Position numbers and translations under genes: made by a program
Source of the DNA: CAYMYN01 sp964394665
Lineage (GTDB): Bacteria; Planctomycetota; UBA1135; GCA-002686595
DNA: 64,000 nucleotides
NCBI GenBank assembly: GCA_964394665.1
Contig: CAYMYN010000001.1
Coordinates: forward strand, 248,001-312,000
Reading direction: 5' to 3'
The notes under the pieces: model-generated
Told to the model about the DNA's origin: nothing
The model's database searches: none
Seen by the model: only the letters and a program-made list of their open reading frames with translations
In this document: positions 54,801-62,060 of the stretch, piece by piece
Position numbering within the stretch: position 1 is the first letter of the stretch
Layout of the letters: each line of letters starts with the position of its first letter

Positions 54801-54919
54801 TGCGCGTGCGCGTCGTGGCGGTCGACAGCCTGTTGCAGAACAGCGCCGACGGCGACGACCGCATCCTCTCCGTGCTCCCCACGCCGATGCCCTCGGCGGC
54901 GCGGGTGCAGGCACCCTGA
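51818..54919 (+). CDS. Large secreted beta-helix protein with choice-of-anchor-like N-terminus
   Basis: This 1033-residue exported protein has a signal peptide ending near CPIAGAQS (about 31). Residues about 35-215 resemble the choice-of-anchor J / MAM-like jelly roll (YKLSEDFDGLAPPGPGQQGP, TEVLFAGELSLSTQYVYTQV, LYLDGLRVGGEPPPPCGL). Residues about 220-720 look like a right-handed parallel beta-helix (LLVEGELHARGTAQAPVRLE, LFEHLDIDGAGIGVVASQAE, NVFEGNTLAAENVPT, HNWWGHATGPFEANVHP), the NWWG motif being typical of pectate-lyase-like helices. The last 300 residues have Ig/Fn3-like domains (EKIFIEWEAEDDGVIVEFDV, GLIPIVWEAADDHGLFEFRI). No catalytic site was recognised. It lacks the shared C-terminal module and any PEP-CTERM tail. 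Confidence 0.88.
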   Translation: MQPLLPASRRLAACLAPLGLLLGAVCPIAGAQSYKLSEDFDGLAPPGPGQQGPPALVQAGWIFRNQSAPLASAAFGPGAAPGFPHSSTGFLQASSNAAGQFGAQLSSWAILPPVPNQAAGDLLSIQALDGNYPGAETFLEVRYSPTGATGTGSGPFDVGDFTEVLFAGELSLSTQYVYTQVEALLPGPGRVALRFHSPAISNFMSSAVLYLDGLRVGGEPPPPCGLDLPGPGETVTWTAAGSPYTICQSLLIPPGAKLVLAPGVSVEFALSADLLVEGELHARGTAQAPVRLEGNNVSGLRAEGGTLRLEFVDVRAGISVHAHGTLEAFDSTFAHVAWLSTLGFPNFTRLERCELRSQVASLTGTSVLEDVLVPDPTSLVGLRGFWSVDGLVSHAPLVFGNDLQDRVIDGVTVTGSGAPALELNGGPADFLLGANNVLSGNTYPVWIRFAGLHPASSLPAAGNLNDAILGFRNLTGVLRTRPSLPDFGLPYHFLERGTASGRVQIAPGARLLFGPEGGLTVTADRGQDPILRGLPGEPIRFERLDPDQAWLSLASIFGLTLFEHLDIDGAGIGVVASQAELLLRDSTIRNCGVGAAPASDGHMFGSGVRFLGNQVGLRNDTTGLASSIGTGIHFDGAERPNVFEGNTLAAENVPTTLGHHHEFPAAHNWWGHATGPFEANVHPQGQGDPVSWVDFQPFLTAAPDLGDQRPVVRLVTRLHPVVLPGEKIFIEWEAEDDGVIVEFDVQVLSSDVDAPYQTYVDLLSDLPGSARRCELVVPDIGLHPYERFPFRIVARDDASNVGFEQFQLPIPHRTPSGVVVFHTPFENFRGGEAIEVCYDAVGLGSPFPTFYVEAAADDRMELSASGPGGLNQCTYSTLTIPYVSTDRARVAIRAEDNWNRDEWYFSEPFEIRPDPRLGDAPPTVAMTAPLAGRIFHSDGLIPIVWEAADDHGLFEFRIQASFNGGLSFHTIAPSLPPTARRYVWKLPKSTGVADLRVRVVAVDSLLQNSADGDDRILSVLPTPMPSAARVQAP

Positions 54920-54935
54920 ATCCAGGCCGGCCCCG

Positions 54936-56021
54936 TCAGGAGTCTCCTCTCGGGAGCAGGTCGATCACCACGAGCTCGGGGCGGCAGTTGAAGCGCAGGG
55001 GCGGGGCGCCGGCGCGCTCCAGGCCGATGCCGCGCGAGACGATCAGGGTCGCGCCGGAGGGCAGGCGGTGCGCGCCGCTCGTCATGTGGCGCGGGATGCG
55101 CGAGAGGGTCAGGGGCGGGCCGAGGAAGGGCAGGCGGACCTGGCCGCCGTGGCAATGGCCGGCGAGCAACAGGTCGGCGGGCACTTCGCCCAGGGCGAAG
55201 TCCGGCGCGTGGCCGAGCACGACGTGGAAACGATCGCCGGGCTCGGGGGTGTGGGCCAGGCGACGCGAGTCCGCGAGGGAGAGGGCGGTGAGGCGCAGCT
55301 CGCCGAGGTCGAGGGTCTCGCTCCCATCGAGCGCGCGCACGCCCGTGCCGTCGAAGGCCCGTTGCCAGCCCGCCGCGTCGACGTCGCCGCGCACGGCGAA
55401 GGCGCCCAGACGCGGCGCGAAGCCGGCGGCGAGCACGGCCTCGCGCAGGGCGAGGAGCTCGGCTTCGGAGGACGCGGGGTCGTCGGAGGAGATCTGCACG
55501 TAGTCGCCCGCGAAGAGCACGAGATCGGGCTCGAGGCGCGCCGCCCGCTCGAGCACCCTGCGTTCGTAGGCGCCGACGCGGTCGGTCTGCACGTCCGCCA
55601 GCAGCACGATGCGCAGCGGGCGCTCGATGCGCGCGGAGCCGAAGGCGTGGTGCGTGACCTCGAGCCAGCGCGGCTCGACGCCGAAGCTCCACACGGAGAC
55701 GCCGGCCAGGGCCGCGCCCGCGCCGGCCGCGAGCAGCGCGCCCACGGGGTGGCGTCGACGCGCGAGGACACCGAGGGCGAGCAGGGCCAGCGGCAGATGC
55801 ACGAACGGGGCCCAGGCGAAGAGGCCCAGCACCTCGAAGGCCGGCAGGTACGCGCCGCCCCCCAGGCCGCCGGCGAGCGCCAGGGCCGAGAGCCCGCCGA
55901 CCGCCAGCAGGGTGCCCGCGGTCCCCACGCTCGCCCTCAGGACGCCCACGCCGCGTCCGCGCCGCAGGAGCACCAGGGCGAGCGCCAGCAGCAGCGCGTT
56001 CTGGATCAGCACCGCGGTCAT
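54936..56021 (-). CDS. Membrane metallophosphoesterase-family protein with altered metal-ligand motifs
   Basis: This is a 361-residue protein. Four hydrophobic segments lie in residues 3-112, then a calcineurin-like phosphoesterase domain (about 134-357). The five canonical blocks are only partly conserved: block I is LADVQTD (D143-V-Q145 instead of D-x-H), block II AGDY (D173) is normal, block III reads RGDVD (212-215 GDVD instead of GNHD/E), while GHAPDF (His271) and AGHCHGGQ (288-294) are normal. The layout resembles YkuE/YaeI-type membrane phosphoesterases. The gene starts 13 bases after the hybrid histidine kinase stop, so the two are likely co-transcribed. Confidence 0.88.
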   Translation of the reverse strand: MTAVLIQNALLLALALVLLRRGRGVGVLRASVGTAGTLLAVGGLSALALAGGLGGGAYLPAFEVLGLFAWAPFVHLPLALLALGVLARRRHPVGALLAAGAGAALAGVSVWSFGVEPRWLEVTHHAFGSARIERPLRIVLLADVQTDRVGAYERRVLERAARLEPDLVLFAGDYVQISSDDPASSEAELLALREAVLAAGFAPRLGAFAVRGDVDAAGWQRAFDGTGVRALDGSETLDLGELRLTALSLADSRRLAHTPEPGDRFHVVLGHAPDFALGEVPADLLLAGHCHGGQVRLPFLGPPLTLSRIPRHMTSGAHRLPSGATLIVSRGIGLERAGAPPLRFNCRPELVVIDLLPRGDS

Positions 56022-56034
56022 GCCCGGTCGCCCA

Positions 56035-57849
56035 TCAGGCCTGCGCCCCTCCCTCCGCGGCGAGCACGGCGAAGAGCTCGTCGAAGTCGAGGGGCTTGGT
56101 CAGGATCGGCCGGCTGCAACGGTCGTGGAACGACTTCAGCTCGGGATCGGCGAGTCCCCCCGACATGAAGGCCACGCGCGCCAAGGCGGAGGGATCGTCG
56201 CGCGCCAGCAGATCGTGCAATCCCACTCCGCCCATGCCGGGCATGCGCAGGTCGCAGACCACGGCGTCCGCATCGGCGATCCCTCGCAGGGCGTCCTCGG
56301 CGCTGGCCGCCTCCGAGACGCGCCAGCCACGGGCTTCGGCGTGACGGCGCAGCACCTGGCGCACGGAGGGTTCGTCGTCGACGAGCAACAGGCTGCGCTC
56401 GTTCGCGCGCGTCGCGCGCCGCACGGGCGGGGGAAGCGGAGTGTGATCGGCCGGGGGGATTCGAACCCGGAACAGGGCGCCGCGCCCGTCCGCCCCGTCC
56501 TCGACGGTCAACCACCCCGAGTGCGCGCGTACGATCGCGTGGGCGATCGAGAGGCCGAGCCCCGTGCCGCGCCCCGGGCCCTTGGTGGTGAAGAAGGGCT
56601 CGAAGAGTCGCTCGCGAAGCTCGGGCGGCACGCCCGGGCCCTCGTCGCGCACGCTGAACTCCACCGTGCGGCCGTCGGCGCGCGCCGAGAGTTCGACGCG
56701 TCCGTGCGACGGACTCGCCTGCAGGGCGTTCACGACGAGGTTCGTCAGCACCTGCTCGAGCCCAGCCTGATCGGCGTGCACGCGCAAACCGGGCGGCGCG
56801 TTCACGCTCAGCCGCTGACCCCGGGAGAGCTCCTCCGGCGCCAGGCCGCGCGCGACGCGCTCGAAGACGTCGGCTACGTCGAGATCCCGGCGCGGGTGCA
56901 GGGTCTGGCCGGCGAGGGCCGAGAGGTTGCGCACGATGCCCCGGCAACGTTCGGCCTGCTCGAGCACGACGCGCTGGGACGGGTCGGCCTGCGGAGACTC
57001 GGCGAGCAGCTCGGAGTGACCGAGGATCACGGTCAGGGGCCCGTTGAGCTCGTGCGCCACGCCCGAGACCAAGGTTCCCAGGGCGCGCAGGTGCTCGTCG
57101 CGATCCAGGGCGCGACGCAGCTCCTCGCGTTCGCGCTCCGCGCGGCGGGTTCGGGCGTGGGCCTCCTGCACCAGGCCCACCAGGAGCCCCGCCCCGAGGG
57201 CGATCTGCACCGCCAGATCGACGATGGAGTTGAGCCCCAGCGGGTAGCGCATGGCGGGCACGAGCTCGATCGTGCCGGCGGCCAGGGCATGCACGACCCA
57301 GGCGCCGGCGAGCCCGACGAGGGCGATCCGCACCAGGCGCAAGCCCGACTCCGCGCCCCGCGAGTGGCGCAGGGCCCGCAGCGCGGCCAGAGCACAGGCG
57401 ACCAGGATCGGCGCCTGCAGCACGAGCAAGTAGTGCACGTTCTGCGTGAAGAGGGGCGTCGCGGCCAGGCCCAGGACCACGGGCCAGTGCAAGCGGCGCA
57501 GCCAGGCCGGCTCGGCGCGCTCCGCCAGGCTCAGACAACCCCGCACGAGGGACAGGCCGAAGAGCGCCTTGAGCCCCTGGTAGAGCACGTAGACCGCGGT
57601 CGATGGGAACGCGCCGTCGCGCCAGAATCCGCCCTCGCCCCCGACGTCGTGGGCTTGGTAGTACCGCAGGGCCATCAACGACAGCGCCAGGGCGAGGGCC
57701 GTGAACGCGCGCAGGAAGTGCCCGTAGGTGGCCGAGGCGTGGGTTCGAGGTCGCAGCGACGCCAGGAGCGCGGCCAGGATCCAGGCCGTGAAGGTCTGCA
57801 CGAACAGGCCGATCAGCGCGATCAGCTCCAGGCTCTCGAAGAGGAACAT
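56035..57849 (-). CDS. Hybrid sensor histidine kinase with C-terminal receiver domain
   Basis: This is a 604-residue membrane protein. About seven TM helices (5-230) form an integral sensor region, followed by a short coiled coil (AHARTRRAEREREELRRALD). The DHp box is VSGVAHELNGPLTVILGH (phospho-acceptor His266) and the HATPase part shows N (QVLTNLVVNALQA, 366-378), G1 (DEGPGV), F (EPFFTTKG) and G2 (GRGTGLGLSIAH). A receiver domain (about 485-598) has DD (491-492), phospho-acceptor Asp533 in VVCDLRMPGMGG and Lys585. It could run an internal His-Asp relay; no separate DNA-binding regulator is adjacent. The metallophosphoesterase gene follows after 13 bases. Confidence 0.95.
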   Translation of the reverse strand: MFLFESLELIALIGLFVQTFTAWILAALLASLRPRTHASATYGHFLRAFTALALALSLMALRYYQAHDVGGEGGFWRDGAFPSTAVYVLYQGLKALFGLSLVRGCLSLAERAEPAWLRRLHWPVVLGLAATPLFTQNVHYLLVLQAPILVACALAALRALRHSRGAESGLRLVRIALVGLAGAWVVHALAAGTIELVPAMRYPLGLNSIVDLAVQIALGAGLLVGLVQEAHARTRRAEREREELRRALDRDEHLRALGTLVSGVAHELNGPLTVILGHSELLAESPQADPSQRVVLEQAERCRGIVRNLSALAGQTLHPRRDLDVADVFERVARGLAPEELSRGQRLSVNAPPGLRVHADQAGLEQVLTNLVVNALQASPSHGRVELSARADGRTVEFSVRDEGPGVPPELRERLFEPFFTTKGPGRGTGLGLSIAHAIVRAHSGWLTVEDGADGRGALFRVRIPPADHTPLPPPVRRATRANERSLLLVDDEPSVRQVLRRHAEARGWRVSEAASAEDALRGIADADAVVCDLRMPGMGGVGLHDLLARDDPSALARVAFMSGGLADPELKSFHDRCSRPILTKPLDFDELFAVLAAEGGAQA

Positions 57850-57948
57850 GAGCCCGCCAGCATAACCCCGGGGCGCGGGGTCGGCGCTTCCCGGCGCACC
57901 CCTGCCGTTGCGCCGCTCCCGACGCTACGCTCCGCGGACGAACGAGCC

Positions 57949-58806
57949 ATGGAACTGAACCTGTTCGCCATCGAGCCCGAGGGCCCCCGGGAGCTCGCCC
58001 CGCCGGCGGGCGCGACGTCGATCCACGACGTCTTCGACGGGCTCGAGCTCGGAGTCTACTCGGCCCTGCACTCCTTCCCGCGCGGACGGTTCTTCCGCCT
58101 GGAGGACCACTTCGACCGCACGGACGCCTCCATGCGCCGCCTGGGCTGGAGCGAGGAGCTCGACCGCGACGCCCTGCGCCGGGCACTCGATGCCGTGACG
58201 CTCGCGGCGCGCCCGGACGCCCTGCGCATGCGTTTCGACGTGCTCGCCGAGCCCGCGCGCCGCCTGGGAACCTACGCGCGCCTCCTGCTCGCCACCGAGC
58301 CGCACCAGGCCGTGCCGCGCGAGCAGCAGGAGCGCGGCGTGAGCGTCGGTCTCCTGAGCGACCGCGCGCGCCAGACGCCGCTCGTCAAGACCGCGCAGTG
58401 GGTGCTCGATCGTCGCCCCTATCCGATCGGGACCGCGGAGGCCGCCGACCACGTGTTGCTCGACGAAGAGGGGCGCATCCTCGAGGGGACGAGCTCGAAC
58501 CTGTTCTTCGTGCGCGCCGACGCGCTCGTCACCGCCGGGGACGGCGTGCTCGAGGGCGTGGTGCGCAAGGTGTTGCTCGAGATCGCGCGCGAGATCGGGC
58601 TCCCCGTGCACTTCGAGCGCCTCTCCCTGGACGGCATCGCCGAGTGCCAAGAAGCCTTCTTGACCAGCTCCACGCGCCACGTGTTGCCGGTCGTGCACGT
58701 CGGCAGCTCGCCCGTCGGCACCGGCCTGGTCGGCCCGGTCACGCGCGATCTCGCCCGACGCTACGAGGAGTTGGCCGAGCGCGAGGCGCGGCCGGCGTGG
58801 GGATGA
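57949..58806 (+). CDS. Class IV (fold-type IV) PLP aminotransferase
   Basis: The protein has 285 residues from ATG 57949; the much longer open frame upstream is a shadow of the antisense kinase. Family landmarks are VYSALHSFPRGRFFRLEDHF, the PLP lysine Lys147 in TPLVKTAQW, EGTSSNLFFVR (179-189) and GVLEGVVRKVLLEIAREIG (199-217). This is the branched-chain aminotransferase / D-amino acid transaminase / aminodeoxychorismate lyase superfamily; which of these cannot be told from the sequence. The stop overlaps the next start (ATGA), making it the first gene of a four-gene operon. Confidence 0.93.
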   Translation: MELNLFAIEPEGPRELAPPAGATSIHDVFDGLELGVYSALHSFPRGRFFRLEDHFDRTDASMRRLGWSEELDRDALRRALDAVTLAARPDALRMRFDVLAEPARRLGTYARLLLATEPHQAVPREQQERGVSVGLLSDRARQTPLVKTAQWVLDRRPYPIGTAEAADHVLLDEEGRILEGTSSNLFFVRADALVTAGDGVLEGVVRKVLLEIAREIGLPVHFERLSLDGIAECQEAFLTSSTRHVLPVVHVGSSPVGTGLVGPVTRDLARRYEELAEREARPAWG

Positions 58807-60587
58807 ACGGCGCGCCCGGGAGTGCCCCGCGCCGCGCACGGCGCCGGGCGGCGCTGGCGCTGGTCTGCCTGTCGCTGTGCGCCTGTTCGGGCGCCGGGAG
58901 CGGCCAGGAGACCGCGGCCGGACCTGGCGCGCTCGAGCGCTCCCTGGGCCTCGAGCCGCGCGCCGCCGCGACCCCCGCGGAGCTCGCCGACCGCGTGGCC
59001 GCCGAGCTCGCCGCGCCGGCCGCGGTCGAGCCGACCCCCGAAGCCGCGAGACTCGAGTGGCCCTCCGCTCCGAGCGTGGGCCTGCGCCTGGTCGATCGCG
59101 AGGGCGCCGAGCACCGCGACGAGTGCGAAGCCCCCAGCGAGTGGATCGTGGAGGGCCAGCGTCGTTGGTCGGAGGAGCGACGTCCGTTCGCCGGCGTGGC
59201 GCTGCTCGTGTGGCGCGAGCAGTGGCGACACCAGGACGCGACGCGCGTCACCGTGGCGCTCGTCAACGCCTTCCCCGGGCGTGGGGTCGCGTACTTCCAG
59301 GAGCTCGACGTCCAACTGGACGGCGAGCGCGCTTGGCACCTCGAGGGTCGCCACTGCGTCGTGCCGCGCGGAATCCTGGCGCGCCGTCTGTTCCACGGGC
59401 CGGACGCGGCCCGCCTCGTGACCTGGTCGGTGCTGCGCGGGTCCCTGCCCGGGTGGACGCCCGCCTGGGCCGGAAAACGTTGCGCCGAGGAGCTGGCGCG
59501 CCTGAAGCGCTCGTCCGACGGCGATCACCAGCTCGGACCCTATCGCATCGGCGACCCGATCGTGCGCGAGAGCTCGTCCCTCGGCGGCTCCCACGGCGGC
59601 TGGAAGATCGCGCCCTACGGCGGCGGCTCGACGAGTTGGTACGCGGGGGCGCTGGAGGGTTGGCAGCTCGCGGAAGAACAGTTCCTGCGCACGCTGTCGC
59701 GTTCGCCGATCGCAATCCTCGATCCCGGGACGCTCCAGCCCTACAACCCCCGCGTCGACTACTGGCTGGGGCGCACCATTCCGCACGAGCTGCCCGGTTT
59801 CCGCGCCGTGCCGGACGACTGGTGTCCCTACGGCGAGCGCCTGCACCGCTTCCGGCCGCACAGTTGTTCGCACATGTGGCGCCAGATCCGCGACGCGGCG
59901 ATGCTCGCGCCCCACGACGCCGCGGCGCGTTGGTTCCTGCTCACCAGTTGGCACGACTGTCTGCTGTGGCTCGAGTCGGGTGGCGCGCAGAGCGCCAACC
60001 CGCTCTTCTGGCCCCTCGAGAAACTCGTCGCCTCGACGCCCCCGGGCCGCGGTGCGTGGTGGGCGAGCCGCAACTTCGCCCACGTCGTGCGCTGCTTCGT
60101 CGAGGTCGAGCGTTACCTCGAGCCGGAGGACGCCGCGCGTTGGCGGACCCGGATCGTGTCCGCCCTGCGGCACGTGATCGTGCCCGGCACGGGTGTCGCG
60201 CTCGCCAACGATCGCCCCGACGACCTCGACCCCAGCATCGAGCCGCCGACGGCGCGCGCGCGCGATGTTGACCTGCTCGCCTGCTCCTTCTTGCCCCTGG
60301 GTATGCACGCGGAGGACGCGGACTGGCGCCGTTTCATGGCCCCGGTCGGCGGCGTCAGCGTCTCCGGCACGTTCCAGATCCGTCCCGGCATGAAGTCCTG
60401 GGCCGCCGGGCGCGGCGCCGCGCCGGCCTACTTCCCCGAGTACGACGCCTTCCGCGGCGACCTGCGCCCCTACGGCGGCACCCTCCAAGGCCTGATGCAG
60501 CACGCGAGCACGCGCCCGGTGAACGAGAACCCGCTCGACTGGACCGACCCCGCGGTCTGGCACCCCTCCCCGTCGCGCGGCCGCTGA
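58803..60587 (+). CDS. Lipoprotein of unknown function
   Basis: The protein has 594 residues from ATG 58803, overlapping the upstream stop by four bases (ATGA). The N-terminus is basic, then LALVCLSLCACSG with a lipobox ending at Cys28, indicating an envelope lipoprotein. Residues about 75-220 look beta-rich (GVALLVWREQWRHQDATRVT, VAYFQELDVQLDGERAWHLE). The remainder is helical with aromatic-rich blocks such as STSWYAGALEGWQLAEEQFL, PHSCSHMWRQIRDAAMLAPH and WFLLTSWHDCLLWLESGG, suggesting an alpha-barrel-like domain. No known family was recognised. Its translational coupling to the aminotransferase links it to that operon. Confidence 0.85.
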   Translation: MNGAPGSAPRRARRRAALALVCLSLCACSGAGSGQETAAGPGALERSLGLEPRAAATPAELADRVAAELAAPAAVEPTPEAARLEWPSAPSVGLRLVDREGAEHRDECEAPSEWIVEGQRRWSEERRPFAGVALLVWREQWRHQDATRVTVALVNAFPGRGVAYFQELDVQLDGERAWHLEGRHCVVPRGILARRLFHGPDAARLVTWSVLRGSLPGWTPAWAGKRCAEELARLKRSSDGDHQLGPYRIGDPIVRESSSLGGSHGGWKIAPYGGGSTSWYAGALEGWQLAEEQFLRTLSRSPIAILDPGTLQPYNPRVDYWLGRTIPHELPGFRAVPDDWCPYGERLHRFRPHSCSHMWRQIRDAAMLAPHDAAARWFLLTSWHDCLLWLESGGAQSANPLFWPLEKLVASTPPGRGAWWASRNFAHVVRCFVEVERYLEPEDAARWRTRIVSALRHVIVPGTGVALANDRPDDLDPSIEPPTARARDVDLLACSFLPLGMHAEDADWRRFMAPVGGVSVSGTFQIRPGMKSWAAGRGAAPAYFPEYDAFRGDLRPYGGTLQGLMQHASTRPVNENPLDWTDPAVWHPSPSRGR

Positions 60588-60601
60588 ACCGCGCCGCAGC
60601 C

Positions 60602-61390
60602 ATGCATCGCACCCCTTGCCTGCTCGCACTCCTCGCCCTGGGCTGCTGCGCGCCGCCCGCCGCGTACGAGTCCCTGGCCCGCGAGCACGACGAGCTCGTG
60701 GACGAGATCGAGGCCCTCTTCGAGTTGCTCGACCGCGACGTCGACGGCCGGCTGGTCGAAGCGGAGCTCGTGGGCGCCTTCGAGTCCCTGCTCGAGGAGT
60801 CGGACCTCGATGGCGACGGGGCGCTGACGCGCGAGGAGCTCTTCGAGAGCCTGGGCCCGAGCCTGCTCTCGGCACACTTCCAGGCCCAGGGCACGGACCT
60901 CGTCCTGGTGGGCGTGATCGACAGCCGCACGCCCGGGCGGCTGTTGCGCGCGCTGCGAGAGCATCCGCGCACCAAGCGGTTGGTTCTGGCGAAGGTCGAT
61001 GGCTCGATCGACCACGAGGCCGTCTTCGCCGCCGGCCGGCTGATTCGTTCACGCGGACTCGCCACGCACGTCCCCGACGACGGTTGGATCGCCTCGGGCG
61101 GCGTCGACCTGTTCCTCGCCGGCCGCGCGCGCAGCGCGGCGCCGGGCGCCGAGATCGGCGTGCAATCCTGGGTCTTCGAGCTGCTCGACCTGCCCCTCGA
61201 GGGCCGCGACCTGCCCCGCGACCACCCCGAGCACCGCGAGCAGCTCGAGTACCTGCGTGAACTCGGCATCCCCGAGGACTTCTACTGGTTCACGCTCGAG
61301 GCCGCCCCGGCCGACGAGCTGCACTGGATGAGCCCCGAGGAGATCGCGCGCTTCGGGTTGCTCACCGCGCCGCCCGCCCCGCCGCGCTGA
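60602..61390 (+). CDS. Lipoprotein with paired EF-hands and ClpP-like (COG3904-type) domain
   Basis: This is a 262-residue protein. The signal peptide ends in a lipobox (ALGC, Cys15). Two canonical 12-residue EF-hand loops follow: D44-x-D46-x-D48-G49 to E55, and D68-x-D70-x-D72-G73 to E79, so it should bind calcium. Residues about 98-255 resemble periplasmic ClpP/crotonase-like proteins: LVLAKVDGSIDHEAVFAAGR, LATHVPDDGWIASGGVDLFL with candidate nucleophile Ser165, then GAEIGVQSW and FYWFTLEAAPADELHWMSPE. Homologues recalled from this family read GVHSW at the expected catalytic His; here that position is Gln188. The gene lies 14 bases after the lipoprotein gene. Activity is uncertain. Confidence 0.85.
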   Translation: MHRTPCLLALLALGCCAPPAAYESLAREHDELVDEIEALFELLDRDVDGRLVEAELVGAFESLLEESDLDGDGALTREELFESLGPSLLSAHFQAQGTDLVLVGVIDSRTPGRLLRALREHPRTKRLVLAKVDGSIDHEAVFAAGRLIRSRGLATHVPDDGWIASGGVDLFLAGRARSAAPGAEIGVQSWVFELLDLPLEGRDLPRDHPEHREQLEYLRELGIPEDFYWFTLEAAPADELHWMSPEEIARFGLLTAPPAPPR

Positions 61391-61403
61391 GGTCCGCCGC
61401 CCC

Positions 61404-62000
61404 ATGACGCCGCTCTCCGATCGGCCGGTCCCGCGCAAGCTGCGCGCGGCGCGCGAGCGCATCGAGCTCGAGCGGCTCACGATCCTCGAGCCCGGGTGCG
61501 GCCGCGGGACGTACCTCGAGCACCTGCCCCCCGGCAGCTTGGGCCTCGACCGCGATCCAGGGGCGGTCGCCGCCTGCCGGGCGAAGGGCCTGCGGGCCGA
61601 GGAACGTGACGTCGAGCGCGCTGGCTGGGGCGACGACCTGGGTCGATTCGACCTGATCTGGACCTGCGACCTGCTCCCCCACCTCGACGACCCGCGCGCG
61701 TTCCTCGTGTCGCTGCACGGGCGGCTCGCGCCGCGGGGCATGCTCCTCGTGCACGAGTGGCTCTGGCCCGAGGGCGCCCTGCGTCGGCGCTTGGCCCTCC
61801 TGCTACCGGGCGCGCGCGCCACCTGGTCGGCCCCCGACCACCGCCGCGCCTACACCGCGCGCACCCTGGAGGCCGAGCTCGCCGCCGCCGATTTCGTGGT
61901 CGTCGAGCGCTGGATCCCCGCCCTGCCCCGGCCCTGGCAACGCCTGCTCCTGGGCCCCATCTGGCCCTCCCGAGCGTGGCGGGTCGAACGGCGGACCTGA
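61404..62000 (+). CDS. Class I SAM-dependent methyltransferase
   Basis: This is a 198-residue soluble protein. Motif I is TILEPGCGRGTYLEHL (27-42, with G31, G33, G35), motif II LGLDRDPGAVAACRAKG supplies the acidic residue for the ribose, and the post-II region is FDLIWTCDLLPHLDDPRAFL. LHGRLAPRGMLLVHEWLWPE matches the strand after motif III in Methyltransf_11/25-type enzymes. The substrate is unknown. It is the last gene of the operon, 13 bases after the EF-hand/ClpP-like gene. Confidence 0.92.
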   Translation: MTPLSDRPVPRKLRAARERIELERLTILEPGCGRGTYLEHLPPGSLGLDRDPGAVAACRAKGLRAEERDVERAGWGDDLGRFDLIWTCDLLPHLDDPRAFLVSLHGRLAPRGMLLVHEWLWPEGALRRRLALLLPGARATWSAPDHRRAYTARTLEAELAAADFVVVERWIPALPRPWQRLLLGPIWPSRAWRVERRT

Positions 62001-62060
62001 GGCCGCGCGCACGCCCGCGCCGAGGAACGGCGCTGCCCGCGACGCGGGTGCCGCCCGCGG

